Of a stretch of 64,000 nucleotides of DNA, positions 1 to 11,034 are shown piece after piece. The translations under genes were made by a program, and so were the position numbers. Position 1 is the stretch's first letter; each line of letters begins with the position of its first letter. The notes beneath the pieces were generated by a model. The model saw only the letters and a program-made list of their open reading frames with translations, was not told where the DNA came from and did not search any database. The stretch covers positions 18,718,699-18,782,698 of the forward strand of contig NC_044922.1 of NCBI RefSeq assembly GCF_003576645.1, in the 5' to 3' direction. The stretch comes from Ipomoea triloba. Taxonomy: Eukaryota; Streptophyta; Magnoliopsida; Solanales; Convolvulaceae.

Positions 1-61
1 TTACTTTTTCCGGCTATTTTTGTGAGTGGTCGGAATTTAAGCATTTTCTAATCGTGTTTAT

Positions 62-346
62 GGGGTTCATGAAGATGGATGGAGGAATCCATCCCCTCGT
101 GGATGGAAAGCCTTGTTTGTTCTTATGTATTTTAAACAAACAACAATATCATTATCTGCAAATTAAAGAATGGAACCGTAAACCAACAAAATAATACAAC
201 ACAATTATATGATGGATGTGCTAATATAAGGAGGTGAGGTTCCATTACATGCATACCCCAAAGGCATTGGAAAATTGTAGTATACGGCCGGAACCCTAGC
301 CCAGCTGAAGCAAAATCTGGAAACTATCATCTTCAGAACCTGCGTG
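62..346 (-). pseudogene. relic of TNL C-terminal (post-LRR) exon
   Basis: Read on the minus strand this stretch aligns by eye with the last exon of the TNL genes at 41706-42122 and 16786-17346. It shares the acceptor-like end next to gtgcctacattatgg, the ccccaaaggcattggaaaattg segment and the gatggaaag...tatgtatttcaaa segment. The exon normally encodes the jelly-roll-like C-terminal domain found after the LRRs in many TNLs. Here the frame is broken and the middle is missing, and no LRR, NBS or TIR exon is attached. It is a leftover of an unequal exchange or deletion in the cluster. Confidence 0.6.
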
Positions 347-552
347 CCTACATTATGGAATTAATGTGTACAATATAACAGTTAATATATATGCCCTTAT
401 ATTTAACATCCATTTAACATAATAAATCTTAATAGAGGCTATATGTGATGAAAATTGAAAATCAAAATACTTGTTTTGATCAAATTGAAAGTCAAAAACT
501 AAAATGAGTATCGGTCCAATAGTTAGAGGATCATGTGTGGTATTAACTCCTA

Positions 553-1509
553 GGCAAAAACTTGTGTGAGACCGTCTCACCATGAGACGGGTCGGGTCGG
601 GTCGGATCAAGATTCAAAGATGCACAAATGTCATACTTATATGTTCAAATGTAATACTAATCACAATGTTGCAAAAATCCCGACTAGGTGCTGATTAATC
701 CCCGCCTAGGCGCTAGGCACTGGTCGACCGCCTAGCGTATCACATTAAATGGTGGTCTAGGCGGCTAGCCGACTAGGCAACCGCCTAGGCCGCCTAACCA
801 CCGCCTAAGCCGCTTAGGCGCTGACCGCCTAGGCGCCAACTAGACCTCATAGGCACCGACTAGGCCGTATAGTCAGCCAATTAACTATTGTTTTTTTTAA
901 TGAGTTATTTCACTCAAAATAACATCGTTCTGAGCGAAATAAACCTAAATTGTACAAACTCTAGCTATTTTTTAGGATAATATTTAATACTTTAGTATTA
1001 ACTATTAAAGTATTATATAATTTATAATTATTAGTCTTTAAAAAATTAAAAATACTTAAACAAATTTTAAAAAATAGAAAAATAAAATAAAAAATTACAC
1101 TAGCGCCTAGGCGCTGATTAATCCCCGCCTAGGCGTCCTAAGCGCTAGGCGCTCCCCGAGCGCCCGAGGAGCGCCTAGCGATTTTTTCAACCATGACTAA
1201 TCATAAATAAAAAATTTTTTACTTATAAGGGTAAATGTAATACTTTTAAGGGAAAATATAATACTTTTACATTTCGATTTAAAAGTATTACATTTTTCCT
1301 CAAAAGTATTATATTTGCCCTTATAAGTAAGGGGCACTTGTCAACATTACTTATTATGAAAAATGTATTACTTTTTCTCTTATAAGTAACAAAAATTGTA
1401 TTCTTGATTAGTGTTATATTTGAGCATATAAGTATGACATTTGCATGGTGCTTTGACCCGACCCGACCCGTCTCACAAATAAGGATCTGTGAGACGGTCT
1501 CACACAAGT
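553..1509. repeat. terminal-inverted-repeat element, GAGACGG family, with nested insertion
   Basis: The left end begins acttgtgtgagaccgtctca and the right end is its inverse, followed inward on both sides by runs of gggtc / gaccc. The interior is A+T-rich with many 'aaatgtaatact' motifs. Partial members of the family lie at 12357-12425, 14059-14127, 33515-33850 and 45478-45850, so it is a local MITE family. A second element is nested at 664-1195. I could not define a target duplication for the outer element. Confidence 0.7.
664..1195. mobile_element. hAT-type MITE nested in the GAGACGG element
   Basis: This insert is bounded by an exact 8-bp duplication, actaatca, at 656-663 and 1196-1203. 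Its ends are imperfect inverted repeats (caatgttgcaaaaatc versus catggttgaaaaaatc). The inner flanks are G+C-rich and built from repeated cgcctaggcg palindromes around an A+T-rich core. An 8-bp target duplication with CA..GTTG ends is typical of hAT elements. No transposase is visible, so it is non-autonomous. Confidence 0.75.
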
Positions 1510-1944
1510 GTTTATTACTACCTACCTACTATACAATCATTATTGTGTGGACCATACTATCAAAGAATATACATTCAGAACACAAATAATGTACTTTTAA
1601 TATATTAAAAATTTACATAGTATTCAAAGAAAGTACATTATTCGTGTACTGAATGTACATTATACACAGTACACGAATAATGTACTTTTAGTATATTAAA
1701 AATGTAATTTTTTTTATGATCCATACAGTACTGTGTGGACAATAATTTGCCTCTACCATAATATAAACATGCAGACAAAATTAAATGAGTAGAACATAGA
1801 ACATATATACATAACTTACTTTTCAATATAATTGATCGAATTGAAGGAATCCTCAAAGTAGCTGTATGTACTAATGTTCATCTTCCTTCTTCATCCCAAC
1901 AAAAACACTTACGGATAAACTCCCAAAGAATGCTGCTGCTGCTG
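1510..1944. other. 3' flank of TNL-1
   Basis: No separate gene is visible. The part at 1878-1944 still aligns, in another frame, with the last codons of TNL-2 (a WEF..KCFCWD-like tail). TNL-1 therefore probably once ended here, before a frameshift moved its stop to 1945. The rest is A+T-rich with short direct repeats of 'gtacattat'. Confidence 0.5.
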
Positions 1945-2451
1945 TTACATCTTCTCCTGCTCCAACCATTCTGCTCTTCTTCTATATATCATTAATCTAT
2001 TTTCATTTTCACGTCGACTACCCAAACATCCATCTTCTGTTGTTCCATCATCAATTTCTACGTAGTCGCTTGTGGATGGAAAGAAACGCACTTCTCCATC
2101 TTCGTTTCTATGTATTTCAAATAAACAAAGCTGCATCTTCTCCATCTGCAGAAGATAGAAATGAGCATACACCTCCAATACTTCTCCAATCCTTGTTTCC
2201 ACCTCAAATTCAATTTCTTCAAACCATTTATCATATTTCGGAGGTTCCTTTACGATCCAAGCACCATTGGTTTTGCTTCTCACACTAACACCAACTCCAT
2301 CAAACTCAACATTACAATCAAACCATTTGTTCTCGATTTTAAAGCTGGATGATGTATTATTCCACGAAAGTTTTGGAATACTGCAACGCACATAATATCT
2401 GGTGACTTCAAGCCAAATCTGAACAGTATTACCTTCACAGCCTGCCTACAA

Positions 2452-2482
<31 letters not shown>

Positions 2483-5400
2483 AAAATATCAAAACCATTA
2501 GCATCAATATATATATATATATATCAGACAGACAAAGATGAGGGAGAGAGAGGAACATATATAACTTAACAAACCTGGAACCAATTTTCAATCAAAGGAA
2601 TCCTCAACGCACCGCAATTTCTTATCTCAACAAATTCAAGATTCGCCAATCCTGAAAGCTCAACCAAACTTTTGCAATTGGGAATATACAACCTTTCCAG
2701 ATTTTTCAAGTTTACTATTTTTTTTAATGACACACAATTTTTTACACAGAGTATCCGTAAACTAAGAGGAAATTGTAGCAATGCTCTTAGATTTTGCCAA
2801 TCATTCAAATAGAGAAAAATCAAATTTGAAAGATGAGAAAGGTTGAAGGGTAAGCTTTGAAGATGACAACAACTTTTCCCAGATAAATCTAAAAAAGTCA
2901 AAGAGGTCAAACTTCCAAGAGAGATTTGTAAGCATTCATGCATAGCATTGCGCTGTCCTATCGCAAGTGATGTTAAGTATTTAAGACTCTCTAAGCTTGA
3001 AAACTCAACAAATCTTTTGCACTCCACAATACTCAAATGATAAAGACTTCTCAAGTTTGATATATTTGGTATTTTTTCTAATGACTCACATTCCCTTACA
3101 TAGAGATACCTCAAACTAGGTGGAAGTTTTAAAAGTGCTCTAAGATTTTGCAAATCCACGAGGTTGAGGTATTCCAAATTGGAGAGAAGAGAAAGGTCCA
3201 ACCATGGGCTTTCAAGATGCCGAATTCCTTTTAACGTTAAATTTGTCAATGAAGTCAAACTCCAAAGAGCAATTGGAAAATTTATAACTACTTGCTGCAA
3301 TTTGTTGAAACTCACTCTCACTCTGTCCAATGAGCATAAATTCGCAGCTGAAGATGGTAAAAAATCAACAGCTACTAAACCCACAAGATTTCCCAGCTCC
3401 AGGGACTTAAGGTTTCTCAAACATCCCAAAGAAAAGGGTAAATGTGAGATACCAGTCTCTTCAGCTTCTAATTGTCTTAGTTGCTCTAATTTTCCAATGT
3501 CAATTGGAAGCTCCCTCAGATTCTTGCAACCATCTAAAAATAACTTCTCAAGAGATTTTAACTTGCAAATGCTACTTGGAAGCACCTTCAATTTCTTGCA
3601 TCTCCTCAAATTTAACATAACAAGCTTCTCTAAACTTTCAATTGATGGGTGCACATTCGCCAAATTTGAACAAGCTATGAAGGATATTTTCTGTAGACTT
3701 TGTGCCCCAGTAAAGTTTGATGTACTCTTAAGTTGTTTACAACCATCGAGCTTTAACATCCTCAAACGTACAAAATGCTGTTAACATAAAATAGAGAGGT
3801 TTTAATGCAATTTTTTTTTTTAATAGTAAAAGCACTTAATTACCAAATATGCAATGTTAAAAGAAGTTATCATTACACATCCTAACCTGCATATTGGGTT
3901 GAAATTCTTCGATATTGCTCTGGCTCAAGTCTAACTCAACAAGTCTCGCACAACGAAAATCCGATTGAATGTGACTCAAATCACAATTAGGCAACCTTAA
4001 AAGCCTAAGCTCATTGGAAAAATATTTAAAAGATCCTCTAAGAACCACACCATCTAATATGAGTATTCGCAAATTTACCAACCCTGTGAATACTTCCGTA
4101 CTCAAAACCACATTCTTTAACATGTTAGAATTCACAATCATCACTTCAATTGCTTCTGTGCCCTAAAAAAGTGTTCGACGATGTAACAATATGTTAGATA
4201 GTCTAAAATCTTTCATATTTTTAATATAACTAAGTTTTACAAGTAAATGGACTAGATTAATAACTCCAGTACAAAGGAAATGTTTTACCTTGTTGTCTTG
4301 TAGAACATCAAAAACATCATTTGGGTCCACCAATCTACTTCGTTTGCCAGGATTTCTTAGAGATTCCTTTCGAACAATTTCTCTTCCCATATCCCGTACT
4401 AAATCATGCATCTCAAGCTTTTCAAAATCATCTCCATCTATTGTTAACAAACATCTTTCTATCAAACTTCTGATTCCACTTTTAGCATGAAAACCACAAG
4501 CTTCCAATACCATAACAATGTCTTTTTTGTAATGCCCAACAAAACAACAAGCAATATCAAGAAAGATGTTTTTAGTATCACCATCAAGTGCATCATAGCT
4601 TATTTCAAGAATTGTTTGAATTTCTTCATGAGGATTGCTTCTTAATTTCTCAACATATTCAATCCACTCTTGCACCGATCTTCCATGCAAATAGGAGCCT
4701 ATAATGGTAAGTGTTAATGGAAGTCCTTTAGTATAACTTGCTACTGTTTTGGATACTTCAGTGTACTCCTCTAATGCTATAGGAACACCAAACACATGCC
4801 AACTTAAGAGTTGCAAAGAATCATCAATGCTTAATGTTTTAACCTTGTACTTCTCTTGTGTTCCAAGTTCACTCAACAAGTGAACATCTCTAGTTGTTAT
4901 TATAATTGTACTACCTGAACCAAACCAATTTCGCTGACCTGTTAATGAGTCTAATTGACTTATGTGGTCTATGCCATCAAGAACAATAAGAACCCTTTTG
5001 CATCGAAGCCTTGCTTTAATCAAACTTATTCCTTCATCAACATTATCGATTTCAAAATTCTTTCTCTTGAGTGTTTTGTGAAGAAGTTTCTCTTGTAAAC
5101 TAACTAGACCATTGTCTCCCTTATTAGAAACTTCTTGTCTAATATTTGCAACAAAGCAACTACCTTCAAACTCTTGAAAACTCATGATCAAATGATTGTA
5201 TAGGGCTTTAGCAATGGTTGATTTTCCGACACCACCCATGCCAAAAATTCCTATCACCCGAACACCATCATTTTTTTGCATTTGTAATAAATTAAGTACA
5301 GCTCTAACATGATAATCAATTCCAACGGGATGCTTTGCAACATTCATGGGTATAAAATTCACCACCCTTAGCACTTCTTTAGTAATCTCCTCAATGAACT

Positions 5401-6956
5401 TTGATTCATACCTGATCAGATTTTAAATTTAGTGCATAAAATAATCTTTGTCTATATAGATTTATAAAACAAAACAAAAAAAGGCGTAAAATACAAAATT
5501 AAGAAACCAAATTGAAAACACCGACATTAAAACACTATTCTACCAATTAAATAGTACGTAGGCTTCGAGTCTACGACCAATTAATAATATATCAAAATGA
5601 TAATTAAAGGATGTATGTGTTAATTCTTAAAGGAGTTTATCGAATAATGTGAAAATTTGAACTATGACCTTTTACATGCAGTTGATTCTAATATCAAATT
5701 GAAAAATGTTTTCACTTTTAACAAAAAGGCTGAGCTAATAATTGTACTATATGTCTATATTTTTGTATGTTATATGTTCGACAATGATTACAAACTTACT
5801 ATTGTTTGACAATTTTCATATCTGATGTGAGTATGATGCATGCATACTTATAGGCTCAAAGTGTGAAAGAATTTTCCAATCTTTAAAATATTGAACTATC
5901 AATACAGATTAGATCCATGTGTACAAAATATTGATTTTCCCAGAATGTATCCTAATTTTTGGCGTAATTCTTCTTCTGATGATTGATTCAACCTCTGATA
6001 AAAAAGATAGACCTTGGTTATATTTCATCTCTTCAACAAATTTAGTAATGAACATAACGGCCCTATTGTTCCGATTCAACATAAAATTCGATTTTCAAAT
6101 ATAGATCTATTTTAAGAACCTAGTAAACAGTGTAGTATCTGTTCATATATACTTTTCCAAACTATTGAAACACAAAGAGTCAATACCGTCCCAACAAATA
6201 TAATTTCTCAATAACTATAAGTTAAAAAAATTGATATTTGTGTAATATCAATCAAAAATTAATTTGTGTATAATCAATCAAAAATTAATACTCCGTATAA
6301 AAATTAATTGAAAAGCGCAGTTAGATCAGAAGATGCAGATTCTTTTCCTTCTAATTATTTTTTAAATTCTTTTAAAAAATTACCATAAATATAAATTTAC
6401 TATATGAGTAAATCTGTCATGCAAATATCCAAAAATAAAAGGAAATCAAAAGAGTTAGGATTACGGATTACCCATTTGATATAGCTCTCAAATCCCATCC
6501 GGACAAGTTAGCAGCTGCAGTGAGTGCATCTTTCCACTCATTAACTTTCTGATCTCCAAATCGTTGTTTGTGTAGAGTCAATGCTTCACCAAACGTGCTT
6601 GTATGTTTACGAACCTCTGAAGGATCAATATGGTAAAATATGGGATAAACAATCTGATTCAACTTTTGTTTACACTCCATGATCTTCACAAGCTCATCCA
6701 GACACCATCTGGATCCGGCATAGTTTTTGGAGAATACGATGATGGATATCCTCGACTCCTCTATGGCCCTAGATAGCTCAACAGAAATTTCCTCACCTCT
6801 ACGGAGCAATTCATCATCCCGAAAGATGTTAACTCCAGCTCGCCTCAAATTTGCATAGAGATGATCAGAAAAGGATCCTCGCGTCTCACCCCTAAAACTT
6901 AAGAAAACATCATACCTCATGCGAGCATACGATGAAGAAGAAGATGATGATGCCAT
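1945..6956 (-). CDS. TNL-1: TIR-NBS-LRR immune receptor, five exons
   Basis: Exons are 6956-6472, 5411-4289, 4162-3887, 3777-2575 and 2445-1945. All junctions are GT-AG and in phase, giving about 1195 aa. Exon 1 is the TIR domain ([12 protein letters not shown], then SRWCLDEL with the glutamate that acts in TIR NADases). Exon 2 is the NB-ARC: P-loop [14 protein letters not shown], kinase-2 [26 protein letters not shown] and MHD (LEMHDLV). Exons 3 and 4 are leucine-rich repeats, and exon 5 is the post-LRR domain. Proteins of this family sense pathogen effectors in the cell and trigger cell death through TIR-made nucleotide signals. Oddities: kinase-2 has G where most have D, GLPL is followed by T not A, and the tail is frameshifted relative to TNL-2. 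The exon structure was inferred by comparing the three paralogues. Confidence 0.88.
5412..6471 (-). other. intron 1 of TNL-1
   Basis: This lies between the TIR exon (donor GG|GTAATCC) and the NBS exon (acceptor GATCAG|GTATGA). It is A+T-rich, with no recognisable coding or transposon sequence. TIR and NBS exons are usually split by an intron at this point in TNL genes. Confidence 0.7.
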
Positions 6957-7698
6957 ACTTGAAATTGAGTAAACTATCTATCTGGATTTTCTAGCAGCTT
7001 GTCTTACGAGCAATTAACTAAAAATCCACAATCTACATTCAATTAATATATTTAAATTAATGAGCTTTAAAAACCCGTTTAGCTTATATGCAGTGAAGCC
7101 GGACGGCAGGGATGACTTAGATATTTCAAAGTCAAGATAGGAAAATACCTCCCAATGATCGTTAAACCCAATGGAAATTTCTTACTTTATATTATAGGAA
7201 AATACCTCCTATGGAATTGTATCATGAATTTTTAACTGTGAGATCAGTTATAAATATAAAAAATTAATACTTATGCTAGAAATGTAATAGTATTCAGAAA
7301 TAAATTATTTGTTATTTATAAGAGGAAGTGTAATGTTTTTGAAGAATAATTTAACATTTTAAAATCTAAATGTAATATTTATGCGTAAAATAGTTACTTA
7401 TGAGAAAAAATGTAATGCTAATCATGAATTGATTATATGAGAGAAAATGTAACTTTTATTGTAAAAAATGTGATACTTTTGATGAAAATGTAATACTTTT
7501 AAATCAAAATTAAATATTAGGGATTCAAGAGTTATAAAAAATTGTAATAATACTTATGAAGAAAAGTGTAATACTTTAAAAAAAAAAAACTCAATCCGTC
7601 ACATAGATAAATACCCATAAGATGGTTTTATAAGAGATTTTGGCTTAGATTTAAAATTATAAATTTCAAAATATATTTTGGTAAGTTAATAATTTAAT
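6957..7698. other. 5' flank of TNL-1
   Basis: No gene is seen. The first 230 bases (leader and 'caaagtcaagataggaaaa' segment) recur upstream of other TIR exons and relics, for example 9820-10016 and 47020-47160, and so mark the duplicated TNL 5' region. The part at 7240-7620 resembles the interior of the GAGACGG MITE family ('aatgtaatact' motifs) but lacks clear ends. Confidence 0.5.
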
Positions 7699-7707
7699 TA
7701 TACATTA

Positions 7708-8229
7708 GAGTCATTGCCATTTTTGGTACTGTTATTAGGACATTGCCAATTTTAGTCCACTTCATTAATTTTTGCCACATTGTGGCCAGTCTTATTTAAT
7801 CCTTGCCACTTTTAGTCCACTGTTAAAATTCTCGTCAAATGACCGTCCAAAACAGGAGTATTTTTGTCTTTTCATGCTTTGGTCATCTCCTTTACCCTTT
7901 GTAGTGGTTTTCCTTACACATTTGTAGTCGTCCCTTTCTCCTTTCTCCTTTACCCTTTGCAGTCGTCCAAAACAGGAGATGCCGCATAGAAAGATTTAGG
8001 TTTCCATTGGATGAAAATGTGTAAGGATACTACAAAGGGTAAAGGAGATGACCAAAGTATGAAAAGACGAAAATACCCGTGTTTTGGACGACCATTTGAC
8101 GTGAATTTTAACGGTGGACTAAAAGTGGCAAAGACTAAATAAGACTGGCTGTAATGTGGCAAAAATTAATGAAGTGGACTAAAATTGGCAATGCCCCAAT
8201 AATAGTAGGACAAAAAATGGCAATGACTC
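7708..8229. mobile_element. Mutator-like MITE with long inverted arms and 9-bp target duplication
   Basis: The element starts gagtcattgccatttttgg and ends with the inverse. The two arms are inverted copies of about 190 bases, so the whole folds back on itself. The exact 9-bp repeat tatacatta lies at 7699-7707 and 8230-8238. Paralogous DNA at about 37145-37175 and 10065-10095 has the same flank ('aatttaatt..acattattccc') without the element, giving two empty sites. A 9-bp duplication and long terminal repeats are typical of Mutator-like elements. There is no transposase. Confidence 0.85.
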
Positions 8230-8689
8230 TATACATTATTCCCAACCTAGATCTTAAGATACAAGTTCTCAATTTTAATGTCACTATAATAAGTTAAATT
8301 AAGTTTTTTTTTTTCTAATATAACATAAATTTTCGTTATTATTAGTAAAATTGAATTATTTGTGAAAAAGTTTTCTATAATAAACAATATGAATGTCATT
8401 ATCACAAGAGTTTTACTACATAAACTCCTAAATTTTACTCCCTAATGTGACCGACAATAATAAACTACTTTTTTCATGTGGGTCCCAATACAAATGTCTA
8501 CCTCGATATTTTGTGTATGAAAGTAAAAAATTGAAGGAGAAAATGAAAGTACACAGTATTTTCCATCACAATGTAACCTTCAAAAAAAACATAGTGGGGA
8601 CTAGTGGGGCTAGTACTAACAAATTTTCAACCACAAAACAATTAATTAAATTAAATGTTATGACCATCTTGAAATCGTTCTCCTTGGCA

Positions 8690-9190
8690 GTTGTAGTGAG
8701 TGCGTCTTTCAACTCATTAACTTTTTTAATACACTTCGTCCTTCTCCGTCCGTTTAACCGTCATAGTTTTCTTGAAATTCTTCCCCACAAAAAAAGCCCA
8801 CTTGTCACTTGAGCTACCCCATTGAGTTTGTTTGTGTAGAGTTAATGCATCATCGAATATGCTTGTTTGTTTGTGAAGTTCGGAAGGATCAACATTGTAG
8901 AATATGGGAAAAATAATATGATTCAACTTTTGTTTACATTCCATGATCTTCACAAGCTCATCTAGACACCATCTGGATCTGTAATAGTCTTTGAAAAGTA
9001 CGATGATGGATATCCTTGACTCCTATGTGGCCTTAGACAGCTGATCAACATAAATATCATCGCCTCTCTAGATTGATTCATCATCTCGAAAAGTGTTCAT
9101 TCCAGCCCGCTTCAAATTTGTATAGAGATGATAAAAAAAAGGATCCTTGCCTCTGTTAGCAACTTGGGTCTCGTAAAGGAACCTGAGACT
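8690..9190 (-). pseudogene. TIR-domain exon relic
   Basis: The minus strand reads as a TIR exon: a GMNTFRDDES-like segment, SRISIIV, then [19 protein letters not shown] and [13 protein letters not shown]. It has an in-frame stop after the FRDDE segment, other lesions, and no normal start. The DALTLHKQ segment is followed by an inserted SINE (8717-8829) that separates it from the 'LKDALTT' end of the exon. No NBS exon follows. It is a dead copy related to exon 1 of TNL-1 and to the relic at 38205-38625. Confidence 0.8.
8717..8829 (-). mobile_element. truncated tRNA-derived SINE inside the TIR relic
   Basis: On the minus strand the head reads caatggggtagctcaagtg and the tail ends near gttaaacggacggag. 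Both match the full-length SINE at 47789-47986. The A-box-like tagctcaagtg is kept, but the middle with the B box has been lost. It interrupts the TIR coding sequence and is absent from the paralogous relic near 38260. Confidence 0.65.
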
Positions 9191-9300
9191 CAAAAAATAA
9201 TAGAAAACTTGATCCGTCTTCATGTATGTTAAAGCACACTGTCTAAAAGTTTCTGATTTTTCTTACAAAACAAGATTGACAAACCGGGACGTATATAAGA

Positions 9301-9799
9301 AGATGTCAAACTTAGCCATGTTTTTCCATAAATTAAATTTACTAAGGTAGTAACTTGAAATTTTTGTTTATAGTTAAATATAATGGTTGACATCTTATAA
9401 TCGAACCGGAGCGTTATCTTCCCGGAAGGGTTGTGTTCTAGTTAAATATATATAAAATTACGAAAGATGCTTATCAAACCGTATCAATTCTTTAATTGAT
9501 TTGAATGCAGATCTTATAATCATATATATTAAACAAATTAATGGTGTTTACATCTCAAATTAATTAATATATAAAAGTGTATAGTAGTAAAAAAAAAAAA
9601 AGTGAAAAGAAGGTCTTTGTGGCATTCAAGGTCAAATCAAAAGAAAATAAAAGAAGGTATTCCAATTACCTTCTTTTCAAATAGGGTTTTGAAAAGAAGG
9701 TAATCTCATTAGTACTTTACACATTTTTGTCCAGGGTTTTGAATCAACACATTTTTGTCCACATGATGTCAAATCTACACATTTAAAACAATGACTCGA
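9301..9799. other. intergenic, no feature seen
   Basis: A+T-rich sequence with short homopolymers and no coding frame or repeat ends that I can support. A short near-perfect 'accttcttttcaaa / ttttgaaaagaaggt' palindrome lies near 9668-9702. Confidence 0.4.
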
Positions 9800-10350
9800 G
9801 AAGGGGAAGATGATGCCATATCCTTGAAATTGAGTATACTATCTGTATGTATTTTCTTGCAGTATTAACTAAAGATTTAATTAAGAGGTTTGAAAACGCG
9901 TGTAGCAGATATGCACTGAATTGAAGCCACTTAAGAATATTCAAAGTCAAGATAGGAAAATAATTCCCAATGATTGTTAAACTCACAGGAAATTTCTTGC
10001 TTCATATTATAGGCTTTAGATTTAATGATTATCAAATTCAAAATACGTTTTATATAAGTTAATAATTTAATAAGACATTATTCCCCAAGAGAGATCTTAA
10101 GATACAAGTTCGCAATTTCAATGTCACTATAATAAATTAAATTTATTTTTTTTGGTAATATAACATGAAGTATCGTTATTAGTAAAACTATAAATTACTT
10201 GCCAAAAAATTCATTATAATAAATAATATAAATTGTCATTATCACATGCAATGTCACCTTCCAAGTTCCAACAAAACATAGTGAGGAATAGTGGGGCTAG
10301 TACTAACAAAATTTTAACCACAAAAGTATTAATCAAATTAAATGTTATGA
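9800..10350 (-). pseudogene. TNL leader/promoter relic and flank-block copy
   Basis: The piece gatgatgccatatccttgaa at 9809-9828, read on the minus strand, matches the ATG and leader of TNL-1 (gatgatgccatacttgaaat at 6946-6965). The upstream parts also match: 'caaagtcaagataggaaaa' and 'gttaaactcacaggaaatttcttg'. No TIR coding sequence follows the ATG at 9819. From about 10045 the sequence becomes a third copy of the block at 8230-8660 and 37145-37600, lacking the MITE. Confidence 0.55.
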
Positions 10351-10903
10351 TCAATTAAAGAAGGTGGCTAGATCTTTCAGCACAAATCAATTAATCAAAT
10401 GCAATGACAAAGAAGATGCACATATGGTTAGACTTTTCAACACAAGAATTCATAACCAACACTTAATTAATAATTATTTGTTACTCTCAAAAAAAAAATA
10501 ATTATTTGTTAATCAAGCCCCTTGATAGTTCCTCTTTTAAGATTGTCAAAAAGATATTTAATTTTCATTCACAATAAGAAAAGGTTTTGATGAAGATAGG
10601 AAACTACCTCCCAAGTCCCAACAACCTGTTGCCAAAGTCAGGGAAATTTCTCATCTTACTTAATAATAAACCCAACCTTAAGATTGTTAAATTCCTGTAC
10701 ACACAATACTTAGGCTGTGTTTGGAAACTTGGAAAATGATTTTCGCGTTTCTAGTGTTTGGCGAGGGAGGAAAAATGATGGTCAACGAAAATTAATTTCT
10801 GGTCAAAGGGAAAACAAGTCCATTTTTTTTGGAAAATTACCTCCACCTTTTTTCTTGGGGGAGAAGTCCTTTTCCGGAACCCTCATGTTCTCTATCTTCT
10901 TCC
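10351..10903. other. intergenic, no feature seen
   Basis: There is no supported gene. The 'cttaggctgtgtttggaaac' to 'ggaaaattacctccacc' segment near 10710-10860 looks like the end of a common plant repeat, but I could not find its partner end. Confidence 0.35.
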
Positions 10904-11034
10904 TTGGTTTTCGTTGGAAACCAAATGTTTCTCTGATTTATGAAGTCGGAAACCAGATTATCTAGTTTCTAGATTCGGAAACCAGGTTTTTTTTTTTCTT
11001 TTTACTTTTTATTTTTTATACAACTCTTCAACTC

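Larger units (their letters stand above)
8230..9300. repeat. duplicated TNL-flank block (paralogue of 37145-38830)
   Basis: Non-coding sequence and a TIR relic here run in the same order as at 37145-38830: 'acattattcccaacctagatcttaagataca', a 'tagtggggctagtactaac' stretch, then the TIR relic. A third, shorter copy lies at about 10045-10350. The copies differ by insertions: the Mutator-like MITE and a SINE here, a hAT element in the other. This shows segmental duplication followed by independent transposon gain. Confidence 0.7.

Noticed and set aside
3164..3784. Plus-strand open frame of 206 codons opposite the TNL-1 LRR exon
   Set aside because: It mirrors the regular codons of the leucine-rich repeats on the other strand. 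Similar antisense frames lie opposite the other LRR exons, with no features of their own.
9800..9986. A TIR gene start at the ATG complement 9819
   Set aside because: The leader matches TNL-1, but no TIR coding sequence follows the ATG.
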